In this document: positions 32,889-41,241 of the stretch, in pieces | Position numbering within the stretch: position 1 is the first letter of the stretch | Layout of the letters: each line of letters opens with the position of its first letter | NCBI GenBank assembly: GCA_036397455.1 | Contig: DASWIX010000055.1 | Span: 1-64,000, forward strand | Reading direction: 5' to 3' | From: JADFNB01 sp036397455 | GTDB lineage: Bacteria; Gemmatimonadota; Gemmatimonadetes; Gemmatimonadales; GWC2-71-9 | Length of the DNA: 64,000 nt | The notes under the pieces: model-generated | Databases searched by the model: none | What the model was told of the DNA's origin: nothing | The model's input: only the letters and a program-made list of their open reading frames with translations | Made by a program: the position numbers and the translations under genes

Positions 32889-34155
32889 CGTGGTGTCCCT
32901 TCCGCCGGGGGTCGACGACGCGGTGCCGGTACTGGTCGAGCGCGATGAGCGCCGCCCCGTACAGGACGATCCCGCCGACGATCAGGGCGTAGAACCACTG
33001 GATGATCCACGCCAGCGTATTGATGTCCTCCCGGACAGACGTGACGTGCACACGCCCCATCGAGACGCCGCTCCCGATGCCCGGATGGCACCTGCCACAC
33101 GTGGCCACCAGGTTGTTGGGGTTGATCGTCGAGAGCGAATCCGACGACGGCCGGATCTCGTGCGCGCCGTGGCAGCTCTCGCAGTTGGCCACAGTCAGCT
33201 CCCCGCTGGCCAGTGCCACCCCGTGAAACGACCCGCGGAACGAGGCCGCCCGCGCGGTCGGGAGATCATATTTTTCATTCAGGTCCTCCCGGTCGTGACA
33301 GGCGGCACAGGTTCGGGCGACATGGGTCGGGAACACGCCGGAACTCGTGTCGGTGATGGCGCTGACGGCGTGCTCACCGTGGCAGTCGGTACACGTCGGC
33401 ACATCGCGATTGCCGGTCGTGAACTCCCGGCCGTGCACCCCGCGTGCCCACTGATTGCGCACACCGACGTGGCAACGCCCGCACGCGTCCGCCACTCCGT
33501 CGCGGTTCATGGGTGAAACCGAGTCTGCCACCTGTTCGATGCGGTGCGCTTCTCCTCCGATTCCGTGACAGTCGGTGCACACCGGCGCCACCGTGAGTCC
33601 CTTGGCGAGCAGGCCGCGGCCGTGCACGCTGTGCAGGTACGTTCGCACCATCTCCGTGTTTTCCTGCCCGAAGGTCGCCATGCGCTCGGCGTCGGAGTGA
33701 CAGGTCGCGCAGATCTCGAACTGGGTCATCCGGTAGACGCTCGACGCCGGATCCGTCGGATGCAGGATGTCGTGGCTCGTATGGCAATCGGCGCAGGTGG
33801 CCGGAACGGCCCCGGAGCCGTTGAACGGGCGTCCGTGGACGCTCGCCGCCAGGTCGCGTGCCGCGTCCGCGTGGCATCGGCCGCAGGCGACCGGTTGTGC
33901 CGCGTCGTGCGGTACCGATGCGATGTCGCGGTGGCACGTCGTGCAGGTGATGCCCGCCGCACCGTGGACGGAATGGGCGTAGTGCGAGGGGTCGACCCGA
34001 ACCCGCTCGGCGGCCGCCGAGTCGGGCGCCAGCCGCCGCAGCATGGCATTGCTCGCGTGACAGGCCGAGCAGTATTCCTGCGTGGTCGCCGTCCGGGCGA
34101 GGCAGACGACGAGGAGGGCCGGCACGACGAACGCCCCGACGGTCGATTTGGCCAT
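32881..34155 (-). CDS. Undecaheme cytochrome c with C-terminal membrane anchor
   Basis: A 424-residue cytochrome. Signal peptide (STVGAFVVPALLVVCLARTA), eleven CxxCH motifs (CSACH, CTTCH, CGRCH, CADCH, CATCH, CTDCH, CGRCH, CTDCH, CAACH, CESCH, CGRCH), a membrane helix near the end (WIIQWFYALIVGGIVLYGAALI) and a short basic cytoplasmic tail. The motif spacing with repeated SVHG elements is of the doubled CxxCH type. I start at the ATG at 34155, where the signal peptide begins; the frame is open to 34254. With the downstream b-type subunit it should move electrons between quinone and periplasmic acceptors. The 5' region is shared with the divergent 19-heme gene. Confidence 0.87.
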   Translation of the reverse strand: MAKSTVGAFVVPALLVVCLARTATTQEYCSACHASNAMLRRLAPDSAAAERVRVDPSHYAHSVHGAAGITCTTCHRDIASVPHDAAQPVACGRCHADAARDLAASVHGRPFNGSGAVPATCADCHTSHDILHPTDPASSVYRMTQFEICATCHSDAERMATFGQENTEMVRTYLHSVHGRGLLAKGLTVAPVCTDCHGIGGEAHRIEQVADSVSPMNRDGVADACGRCHVGVRNQWARGVHGREFTTGNRDVPTCTDCHGEHAVSAITDTSSGVFPTHVARTCAACHDREDLNEKYDLPTARAASFRGSFHGVALASGELTVANCESCHGAHEIRPSSDSLSTINPNNLVATCGRCHPGIGSGVSMGRVHVTSVREDINTLAWIIQWFYALIVGGIVLYGAALIALDQYRHRVVDPRRKGHHDG

Positions 34156-34325
34156 TGTTCGATGGTTCGGTCTCACGCCAGCTCCCGGGGCGGTTCGCGT
34201 CGTCGCGGGTGCCACACCCGAGCGGAAACTAAGGCGCCGCCGCACGGCCGCCACCGAATTTCCCGTGAGCGTTCCTTTAGGGACCGGGGGAGACGCCCCG
34301 AAGCGTGGTCGAGCGTTTACGGTGC

Positions 34326-34363
34326 CTTAACCGGTTTTTCACGGTTTGCCTGCTACATATCTT
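34326..34363 (+). promoter_or_regulatory. 11-bp direct repeat (site B) with -10 box upstream of the 19-heme gene
   Basis: CTTAACCGGTT (34326-34336) then TTTCACGGTTT (34337-34347), followed after 10 bp by TATCTT (34358-34363), a -10-like box. A start near 34370 would leave a short leader to the GTG at 34386. The site lies between the two divergent cytochrome operons and could serve both. Confidence 0.55.
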
Positions 34364-34385
34364 GGGGGAAGAGGTGGGGAGGTCG

Positions 34386-37268
34386 GTGAGGAACCGGATT
34401 CGGAAGGGCAACGTGCGGCAGGTGCTTGCAGGGGTCCTCCAGCGCTCGTGGCCGGCGTCGACGTGCGCCGCGTTGTGGTTCGTGCTCGGGTCTCCGGTCG
34501 CGATGGCGCAGACCGACGACACGTGCCTCGTGTGCCATGCCAATCCGTCGTTCTTCCAGTCCAAGCCCAACGCGGACGCGTTGGTCGTTACCCCTGCGGA
34601 GTTGGCGCGCTCGGTCCACGGGCAACGTGGCGTTGGGTGCGTGACCTGCCACGGCTCCCTCGCGTTTCCCCATCCCGCCGACCGGTCACCGGTGACCTGC
34701 GGCGCCTGCCATACGCGCCAGGCACGGGAGCATGCACGGTCGCTGCACGGCCAGGCGACCGCCCGCGGCGATCCGCTGGCGCCGGAATGCGTCGATTGTC
34801 ACGGGGTGCACGACGTGCAATCACACTCCGATCCCCGATCGCCCACGGCGGTGATGAACGTGCCGGCCCTGTGCGGTGAGTGCCATCACGAAGGGACCGC
34901 CGTCTCGCGCACCCGGAACATCCCGCAGGACCGCATCCTCGCGAATTACTCGTTGTCGATGCACGGCGAAGGGCTGTTCCGGCGCGGGTTGACGGTCACC
35001 GCCGTCTGCACGTCGTGCCACACGTCACACAATATCCTGCCGCACACCGATCCGGCCTCGAGCATTCACCACGACAACGTCGCCAAGACGTGCACGCAGT
35101 GCCACGCGCAGATCGAACAGGTCCATGTCCAGGTGATCGAAGGGCGGCTCTGGGAAGAGGATCCCAACCGCATTCCGGCCTGCGTCGATTGTCACTCACC
35201 GCACAAGATCCGCCGGGTGTTCTACGACGCCGGCGCCGCGAACCGCGATTGCCTGGGCTGCCACGGGGATCCGACGCTGCGTGGACTGGCGAACGGCGAC
35301 AGCGTGTCGCTCTATGTGGATGCGGAGGCGTATGGCGCGGCGAGTCATGGAGGAACCGCGTGCGCGCAATGCCACGCGGACGTGACGCCCGCCCTGGGCG
35401 TGGGCCGACGGATGTGTGCCACCTCGGTCGCCTCCAATGTGGACTGTGGTACCTGTCATGCGCTGCCGTCCGAAGACTACGCGGCGAGTGTCCACGGCCG
35501 GCTTGCCGCCGAAGGCGACGTGGACGCGCCAACGTGCCTCGATTGTCACGACCACCACGTCACGACGCGGCGGACCTCGCCGGCCTCACCCACCTATCCG
35601 CGTAACGTCCCGGAGCTGTGCGCCCAGTGCCATCGGGCCGGTGAGGCGGCCGCGATACGGATGGATCCCGCGCACCAGCGCGTGGTTGCCGGTTACGAGA
35701 TGAGCATCCACGGCACCGGTCTGATCGAGAGCGGCTTGGTGGTGACGGCCACCTGCTCGAACTGCCACACCGCGCACCGGGCGCTGCCCGCGTCCGATCC
35801 GGAGTCCTCGGTGAATCCGAGTCACGTCGCGACGACCTGCGGGATGTGCCACCACGGCATCGAGGAAAGGTTCCGCACGTCCGTCCACTGGCGCGACTCG
35901 ACTGTCGCCGGCGAACGGGAATATCCGACGTGTGCCGACTGCCACACGTCGCACACGATCAGCCGCACCGATCGCGGCGACTTCCGCCTGATGATGATGG
36001 ACCAGTGTGGCCGGTGTCACGAGTCGGAGTCGGCGACGTTTTTCGACACGTTCCACGGGAAGGTGTCACGCCTGGGAGACGCCGGGGCGGCGAAGTGCTA
36101 CGATTGCCACGGCACGCACGATATCCTGCCCGTCACCGACCCGGCATCGACGCTGAGCCGAGCGAACATCCTCGGGACCTGCTCCCAATGTCATGCGGGA
36201 GCAAGTCGCCGTTTCACGGGATACTTGACGCACGCCACGCACCACGACCCCGCCAAGTACCCCTTCCTGTTCGTGACGTTCTGGGGGATGACGGCGCTGC
36301 TCGTCGGGACGCTCAGCTTCGCGTCGCTGCACACCCTCGGGTGGCTCTGGAGGCTGTCGCGGTCGCCCGAATACGCGCTGGGAACGTTCTGGCAGCGCCG
36401 CAGGGCCCGGCGGGCGGCTGGCGCCGACACGCCGGTGGCGGATACGAAGGTCTATCGCCGATTCACGGTGTTCCAGCGCACGCTGCATCTCGTCATGCTG
36501 CTGAGCTTTTTCACCCTCGCCTTGACCGGGATGGCGTTGAAGTTTTCCTACATGGGATGGGCGCAGGCGTTCGCGGCAACCCTCGGCGGTTTCGCCACGA
36601 CGGGGGTGTTGCACCGCGTCGGTGCCATCACGCTGATGGGCGTGTTCTTCGTCCACTTGTGGGACGTGCGGCGCCAGAAACAGGCGTCCGGCAAGACCTG
36701 GCTGCGGTTCATGACCTCTGAGAACTCGCTCATGTTCACTCTGAACGACCTCCACGAGTTCTGGGGTTCGGTCAAATGGTTCACCGGGCGTGGGCCGCGG
36801 CCGAACTACGGGCGCTATACCTACTGGGAGAAGTTCGACTACTTCGCGGTATTCTGGGGCATGTTCATCATCGGGTCGACGGGCCTGCTGCTCTGGTTCC
36901 CCGAGTTCTTCACGCATGTGATCCCGGGATGGACCGTCAACATCGCCACGATTATCCACAGTGATGAGGCGCTGTTGGCGGTGGCGTTCATCTTCACCGT
37001 GCATTTCTTCAACACGCACTTCCGGCCGGACAAGTTCCCCATGGATCCGGTGATCTTCACCGGTCGGGTACCGGTGGAAGAACTGCGGCGAGACAAGCCT
37101 CGCGAATACGAGGCGTTGGTCGCGGCCGGCAAGCTGGATGACCATCTGGTGGACGACTACCCCGCGCGCGTCGAGCGCGGATTCAAGATATTCGGATTCA
37201 CCGCACTGGCGATCGGGGTGACGCTCATCGCCTTGATCGTCTACTCGATGCTGTTCGGGTACCGCTAG
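34386..37268 (+). CDS. 19-heme cytochrome c fused to a diheme cytochrome b domain (CbcL-like layout)
   Basis: A 960-residue inner-membrane protein. After a signal peptide ending SPVAMAQ come 19 CxxCH motifs over about 600 residues, then a membrane helix (FLFVTFWGMTALLVGTLSF) and a four-helix b561/FdnI-type domain with paired His (TLHLVML, VLHRVGA, FFVHLWD, IIHSDEA, VHFFNTHF). Geobacter CbcL has the same order, multiheme c head plus HydC/FdnI-like tail, and passes electrons from menaquinol toward extracellular acceptors; this head has about twice as many hemes. The GTG at 34386 is preferred because it follows GGGGAGG and lies downstream of a -10 box; the frame is open from 34305. It heads an operon with a beta-barrel and a 16-heme cytochrome. 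Confidence 0.88.
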   Translation: MRNRIRKGNVRQVLAGVLQRSWPASTCAALWFVLGSPVAMAQTDDTCLVCHANPSFFQSKPNADALVVTPAELARSVHGQRGVGCVTCHGSLAFPHPADRSPVTCGACHTRQAREHARSLHGQATARGDPLAPECVDCHGVHDVQSHSDPRSPTAVMNVPALCGECHHEGTAVSRTRNIPQDRILANYSLSMHGEGLFRRGLTVTAVCTSCHTSHNILPHTDPASSIHHDNVAKTCTQCHAQIEQVHVQVIEGRLWEEDPNRIPACVDCHSPHKIRRVFYDAGAANRDCLGCHGDPTLRGLANGDSVSLYVDAEAYGAASHGGTACAQCHADVTPALGVGRRMCATSVASNVDCGTCHALPSEDYAASVHGRLAAEGDVDAPTCLDCHDHHVTTRRTSPASPTYPRNVPELCAQCHRAGEAAAIRMDPAHQRVVAGYEMSIHGTGLIESGLVVTATCSNCHTAHRALPASDPESSVNPSHVATTCGMCHHGIEERFRTSVHWRDSTVAGEREYPTCADCHTSHTISRTDRGDFRLMMMDQCGRCHESESATFFDTFHGKVSRLGDAGAAKCYDCHGTHDILPVTDPASTLSRANILGTCSQCHAGASRRFTGYLTHATHHDPAKYPFLFVTFWGMTALLVGTLSFASLHTLGWLWRLSRSPEYALGTFWQRRRARRAAGADTPVADTKVYRRFTVFQRTLHLVMLLSFFTLALTGMALKFSYMGWAQAFAATLGGFATTGVLHRVGAITLMGVFFVHLWDVRRQKQASGKTWLRFMTSENSLMFTLNDLHEFWGSVKWFTGRGPRPNYGRYTYWEKFDYFAVFWGMFIIGSTGLLLWFPEFFTHVIPGWTVNIATIIHSDEALLAVAFIFTVHFFNTHFRPDKFPMDPVIFTGRVPVEELRRDKPREYEALVAAGKLDDHLVDDYPARVERGFKIFGFTALAIGVTLIALIVYSMLFGYR

Positions 37269-37300
37269 GACAGGCGAGCTTTGGTGGAGGAGATCGCAAC

Positions 37301-38836
37301 GTGAGGACGCAAGCTGACGTGAACGGGAAACGACGCTGCGGCGGACCAGCCATGGCGGCCCTCGGCGGCCTGCTGTTGGCGATGCCGGCGCAGGCGCAGC
37401 AATACTGGATCCGACTGGAGAGTCAGGTCCAGACCGTGGCGTTTCGTGGGGTCCAACCGGACAGCGTGCTGGCCACCGACGTCGTCATCGGTGCGAACGG
37501 AGGGCGGTTCACCCGCGGCGGGTTCGCGGTGCGATGCGTGTCCGGGCAAACCTATTGCTCCTTCTTTCGGCCGGGGCAGCGCCGGAGTGGCGGTCCGCTG
37601 ATGACCACCGCCGATTTCTCCGTGTGGGGCCTCGGCGTGGAGGGACTGCGGTTCAAGGGTCGCAGTCGCCTGGGGGTCGACCTCGGCGACAGCGACGTCT
37701 GGCCCGGGACGGATCCCGCCGTACAGTTGATCGAAGGGTACCTCGAGTACGCCAAACCTCGCGTGACCGTCCAGGCGGGTCGTACGCATGTCATGTCACG
37801 TTTCGGCTACACCGGGTTCGACGGCGCCAAGGGGACCGCACGGTTCCTGCGCGGTGCGGTCACGACGACGTTGTATGGCGGATGGGGCTTGGCCTACGGT
37901 GTGGCGCTGCCGGTATCGAGTCCGGCCCTCAACCCGCTCGACGAGTTCCAGCCGCGGCGCCGTCAACTCGTGGCGGGTGGCGATGCCGCGTGGGTACTGC
38001 CGTGGATGCGTGGCCGGGTGCTGTACGAGCGGCAGGTCGATCCGCAATCCGACGCCTTCGTGTCGGAACGTGCGGGCATCGACATGGTGGTGCGACCGCC
38101 GCACGGCCTGACCCTCAGTGGCGGAGCGGATTACGATCTCACCAGTGGCTGGTGGGGCAGCGCCGAGGCGACGGTGGGCTGGTCGCCGGTGCAGGCGCCG
38201 GCGTCCGGCCGGGTGGGAGCCCGTCGCTACCGACCACACTTCGAGCTGTGGACCATCTGGGGCGCGTTCAATCCGGTACCGTACCGCGCCCTGTTCGGGT
38301 CGGTGTCCGTGGTGCCCTGGCAGCCGATTCAGCTCCGTGCACGAGCGGAGACCTACGCGTTTGACGAGACCGAGACCGACATCGCGCTGGTGGACGTCGA
38401 ACGGACCGGCTGGCGGGTTGGACTCGGCACGACCTTCCGCCGCAATCGGGCGCTCGGCGCCAGCGTCGACTACCACATTGAATTGGGGCCCGGCGCCTCG
38501 TCCCTCGGATTCGACGGACGCGTGACGTGGAGCCCGATCGACGACCTCGACCTGACCGGGAGCGTCGCGAATCTGAAACGCGCGTTGGAGTTCCGGTTCA
38601 ACGACGCCGACGTGTGGCAATACGGCGCCGCGGTCGAGTACTCGGCCACCGAACGGCTGCGCCTGTACGGGGGCGCTTTTTACTACGATGAGCGTCGCGA
38701 CCGGGGTGATGCCGCCTCGTTCGCGTGGAACCAGGTTCGGGCGCACGCCGGTCTCCGGGTGGTGTTGGGCTCGCCGGCGGATCAAGGGTCGATCCACCCG
38801 GCCATCCTCAGGGTGCCGGAAGGAGGCGGGCGATGA
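37301..38836 (+). CDS. Outer-membrane beta-barrel protein of a cytochrome conduit
   Basis: A 511-residue protein with signal peptide (AALGGLLLAMPAQAQQ) and alternating short amphipathic strands through its whole length (for example TVQAGRTHVMSRFGYTGF, GWRVGLGTTFRRNRALGA, LRLYGGAFYYDE), typical of a large beta-barrel. I do not find close MtrB or PioB signatures. Its place between a quinone-linked 19-heme protein and a 16-heme cytochrome, with an ATGA overlap to the latter, suggests the porin part of a porin-cytochrome conduit. The start is GTG at 37301 after GGAGGAG. The barrel call is good; the conduit role is inferred. Confidence 0.72.
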   Translation: MRTQADVNGKRRCGGPAMAALGGLLLAMPAQAQQYWIRLESQVQTVAFRGVQPDSVLATDVVIGANGGRFTRGGFAVRCVSGQTYCSFFRPGQRRSGGPLMTTADFSVWGLGVEGLRFKGRSRLGVDLGDSDVWPGTDPAVQLIEGYLEYAKPRVTVQAGRTHVMSRFGYTGFDGAKGTARFLRGAVTTTLYGGWGLAYGVALPVSSPALNPLDEFQPRRRQLVAGGDAAWVLPWMRGRVLYERQVDPQSDAFVSERAGIDMVVRPPHGLTLSGGADYDLTSGWWGSAEATVGWSPVQAPASGRVGARRYRPHFELWTIWGAFNPVPYRALFGSVSVVPWQPIQLRARAETYAFDETETDIALVDVERTGWRVGLGTTFRRNRALGASVDYHIELGPGASSLGFDGRVTWSPIDDLDLTGSVANLKRALEFRFNDADVWQYGAAVEYSATERLRLYGGAFYYDERRDRGDAASFAWNQVRAHAGLRVVLGSPADQGSIHPAILRVPEGGGR

Positions 38837-40224
38837 AGCCGATCGCGGCGGTCCTGGCCCTGCTGTCCCTCACGGCGATCCTCGCCGCGAGACCCAGTCC
38901 TCAGGCTTTCGATCATGAGCGCCACGCGCGCCTGTTCCCGTCGTGCGATCAGTGTCACGCCGGGGCGACGACCGCAGGCGCGGCCCTGCTGCCGAGCCCG
39001 GCCCAGTGCGCGGTGTGCCACAACGATCAGATCCGCCCGCGGGTCGACTGGGCGCCGCCGGCCGAGCCGCGTGCCGGCAACTTGCGGTTTACGCACGACG
39101 CCCATCCGAAGCTCCCCTGCGCGATGTGCCACAACACGGCCGGTGCGGAGCGCATGCAGGTGCAGCGTACCGTCATCACCAGCTGTCTCGGCTGTCACGC
39201 CGGCGGGGCCGCCCACCTCGAGGCGCCGGACGCCGTGTGCGGGACCTGCCACGTTCCGCTCGCCCGGGCCGATCGGCTGCAGGAAGAGGATATTGCCGGA
39301 CTGCCGAAGCCGCCCTCGCACGACTCGGCCGGGTGGCCCACCGGTGCCCACGGCGCCACCGCATGGGACGAAGCGAACCAGACCGTGGCGACCAGTTGCG
39401 CGACCTGTCACGCGCGGAACTTCTGCGCGACCTGTCACGTCGATGCGCCGGAGCAGCCGGCCATTCAGGCGTTGGAGGCCGATCCCCGCTCGCTGGTCTT
39501 GCACGCTGAACTGGTTCCCCCTGCCAGTCATGCGGAAGGGAGCTTCATCGGCGCGCACGGCGCCATGTCGCGGCCAGGCGGGATCGCGTGCCGGACCTGT
39601 CACGCCCAGGAGAGCTGCCGCACGTGCCACACCGGCTTGCCGGGCATCACCGACAGTCTCGCGGTCCGCGGGGACGGGCGGGCCGCGGGTGCGCAAACCA
39701 GGCGCCGCGCGCCCGCCAATCACACGCCGGAATGGAAGGAACGCCACGGGGTCGAGGCCGCCGCGCGGCCGGAAACCTGTGCGACCTGCCACGTGCGCCA
39801 GGACTGTCTCGACTGCCACCGGCCCAGCGCGGCCGCCGCGGCAGGCTACCACCAGCCGTTGTTCCTGGCGCGTCATCCGGCGGCGGCATACGCGCGGCAG
39901 AGCGACTGTAGCGATTGCCACAACGCCGGGCAGTTCTGCGCCACCTGCCATCAAGCGGCGGGTCTGGTGGCGACCGACGTGTTGGGGGCCGCGTATCACG
40001 ACGCCAAACGGGTCTTTATCTTCGGGCATGGTGAAGCGGCAAGGCAGAGCCTAGAAAGCTGTGTGTCCTGTCACACCGAACGCGATTGCCTCCTCTGTCA
40101 CTCCGTCGTGCGAGGACGTGGGTTCAATCCGCACGGTCCGGGATTCGACGCCGATCGTTTACGGCGGAAGAACGCCCAGATGTGCACGGTCTGTCACGGT
40201 GCCGCGATTCCTCGCGGCAACTAG
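38833..40224 (+). CDS. 16-heme periplasmic or outer-membrane cytochrome c
   Basis: A 463-residue exported cytochrome. Signal peptide MKPIAAVLALLSLTAILA, then sixteen CxxCH motifs spread evenly to the C-terminus (first FPSCDQCH, last MCTVCHGAA), with histidine-rich stretches such as FDHERHARLF that can give axial ligands. The heme density is about one per 29 residues, as in the wire-like cytochromes that fit inside or under porins. The start overlaps the beta-barrel gene as ATGA, so the two are made together. Together they may form the trans-outer-membrane part of an electron conduit. Confidence 0.87.
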   Translation: MKPIAAVLALLSLTAILAARPSPQAFDHERHARLFPSCDQCHAGATTAGAALLPSPAQCAVCHNDQIRPRVDWAPPAEPRAGNLRFTHDAHPKLPCAMCHNTAGAERMQVQRTVITSCLGCHAGGAAHLEAPDAVCGTCHVPLARADRLQEEDIAGLPKPPSHDSAGWPTGAHGATAWDEANQTVATSCATCHARNFCATCHVDAPEQPAIQALEADPRSLVLHAELVPPASHAEGSFIGAHGAMSRPGGIACRTCHAQESCRTCHTGLPGITDSLAVRGDGRAAGAQTRRRAPANHTPEWKERHGVEAAARPETCATCHVRQDCLDCHRPSAAAAAGYHQPLFLARHPAAAYARQSDCSDCHNAGQFCATCHQAAGLVATDVLGAAYHDAKRVFIFGHGEAARQSLESCVSCHTERDCLLCHSVVRGRGFNPHGPGFDADRLRRKNAQMCTVCHGAAIPRGN

Positions 40225-40233
40225 GAGACGGAT

Positions 40234-40255
40234 CTTCACGATTGCTTCATGACAC
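40234..40255 (+). promoter_or_regulatory. 11-bp direct repeat (site C) upstream of the tetraheme gene
   Basis: CTTCACGATTG then CTTCATGACAC in tandem, 108 bp before the tetraheme ATG. Same geometry as sites A, B and D. Confidence 0.45.
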
Positions 40256-40362
40256 GTTGGTTGACGCGCAGATTAACTTTGGGATGAGCGCGAGCAGGAG
40301 GTGCCGAGTGGTGCCGGCGTTCGGGGCTAATACCGCATCGACTCGATAGTGAAGGGGGCAGC

Positions 40363-40749
40363 ATGAAGCGTTCTGGTGTCGCAGCAGGGCTCATTCTGGT
40401 CGCGGTGGCCGTGTCGGCCTTTGCGCAGCAGGCGGCGAAGCCGAAGCCAGTGTCGCACGACCTCGCCGGGCGGGCCCAGTGCCTGATGTGTCACGGCGGG
40501 ACCATGGAGGGTATTCCGGCCGCTCCCGCCTCCCATGCAGACCGCCCGAACACCGTGTGTTTGTGGTGCCACGCCAAGGACGCGGCGATGCAGACCAAGG
40601 ACCCCAAGGTGATCCCGCACGACCTCGCGGGACGCGATCAGTGTTTGATGTGTCACAGCGGGGCGATGGAGGGCATTCCAGCCGTCACGCCGGATCACGA
40701 GGGTCGGGACGTGAAGTTCTGCGGGATGTGCCACAAACCCGCTGGCTGA
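40363..40749 (+). CDS. Small periplasmic tetraheme cytochrome c
   Basis: A 128-residue soluble cytochrome with signal peptide (GLILVAVAVSAFAQQ) and four CxxCH motifs (CLMCH, CLWCH, CLMCH, CGMCH). The mature part consists of two tandem ~40-residue diheme repeats, each with HDLAGR.QCLMCH and MEGIPA, so it arose by internal duplication. Small tetrahemes commonly shuttle electrons across the periplasm between inner-membrane and outer-membrane complexes, which fits its place next to the conduit operon. A terminator hairpin follows at 40778. Confidence 0.88.
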   Translation: MKRSGVAAGLILVAVAVSAFAQQAAKPKPVSHDLAGRAQCLMCHGGTMEGIPAAPASHADRPNTVCLWCHAKDAAMQTKDPKVIPHDLAGRDQCLMCHSGAMEGIPAVTPDHEGRDVKFCGMCHKPAG

Positions 40750-40777
40750 CGGTCTCGTCGGCGAGGTGTACAACCGA

Positions 40778-40808
40778 GGCTGCGGCGCAAGTGCGCCGCG
40801 GCCTTTCT
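40778..40808 (+). terminator. Intrinsic-type terminator after the tetraheme gene
   Basis: GGCTGCGGCGC, loop AAGT, GCGCCGCGGCC (11-bp stem with one G-T pair) then TTTCT. It separates this gene from the convergent bc operon. Confidence 0.7.
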
Positions 40809-41217
40809 ATGTATCGGTGGGGTCTCTGCGGCCGCCAATGACGAGACCGAGCAACCCGACGATCAGTACGACGGGTGCGGCCCACGCGGTCAGCCGTTGC
40901 GCCCAGCGCAGCCATGCAGGGTAATCACTCACCCCCGAGAGCACACGAAGCACCAGCCACACCGCCGAGAGCACGACCCCGAGCATGAACACGCGAAGCC
41001 ACGTGGCGCGACGCGCGTAGCGGGCCAGGGGGAAGCTGCACTCCGGGCAGACCTCACCCTGTGGGGGCACCCAGATGAACGACCAGCGCTTCCCCGGACC
41101 GCTTTCCCCGGACGGCTCCGCGTCCGGCGCGAGGATGGTCGGAACGACGTGCTTGCCGCAGGCCGGGCATTTGACGGTCGCGAGCGCGTTACTGATGCGA
41201 TTGCTGAGCCGACTCAT
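40807..41217 (-). CDS. Zinc-ribbon membrane protein of the bc operon
   Basis: A 136-residue protein with a split zinc ribbon in the N-terminal half (KCPACGKH and EVCPECSF), then two hydrophobic helices (VFMLGVVLSAVWLVLRVL and WAAPVVLIVGLLGLVIGG). It is the last gene of the canonical bc operon, 24 bp after cytochrome b. The degenerate Rieske protein at 16726 also carries an N-terminal zinc ribbon, so a zinc-ribbon component recurs with both modules. Function unknown; an assembly role is possible. Confidence 0.7.
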   Translation of the reverse strand: MSRLSNRISNALATVKCPACGKHVVPTILAPDAEPSGESGPGKRWSFIWVPPQGEVCPECSFPLARYARRATWLRVFMLGVVLSAVWLVLRVLSGVSDYPAWLRWAQRLTAWAAPVVLIVGLLGLVIGGRRDPTDT

Positions 41218-41241
41218 CGAGTGCTCCTCCGCGACGGCGGG

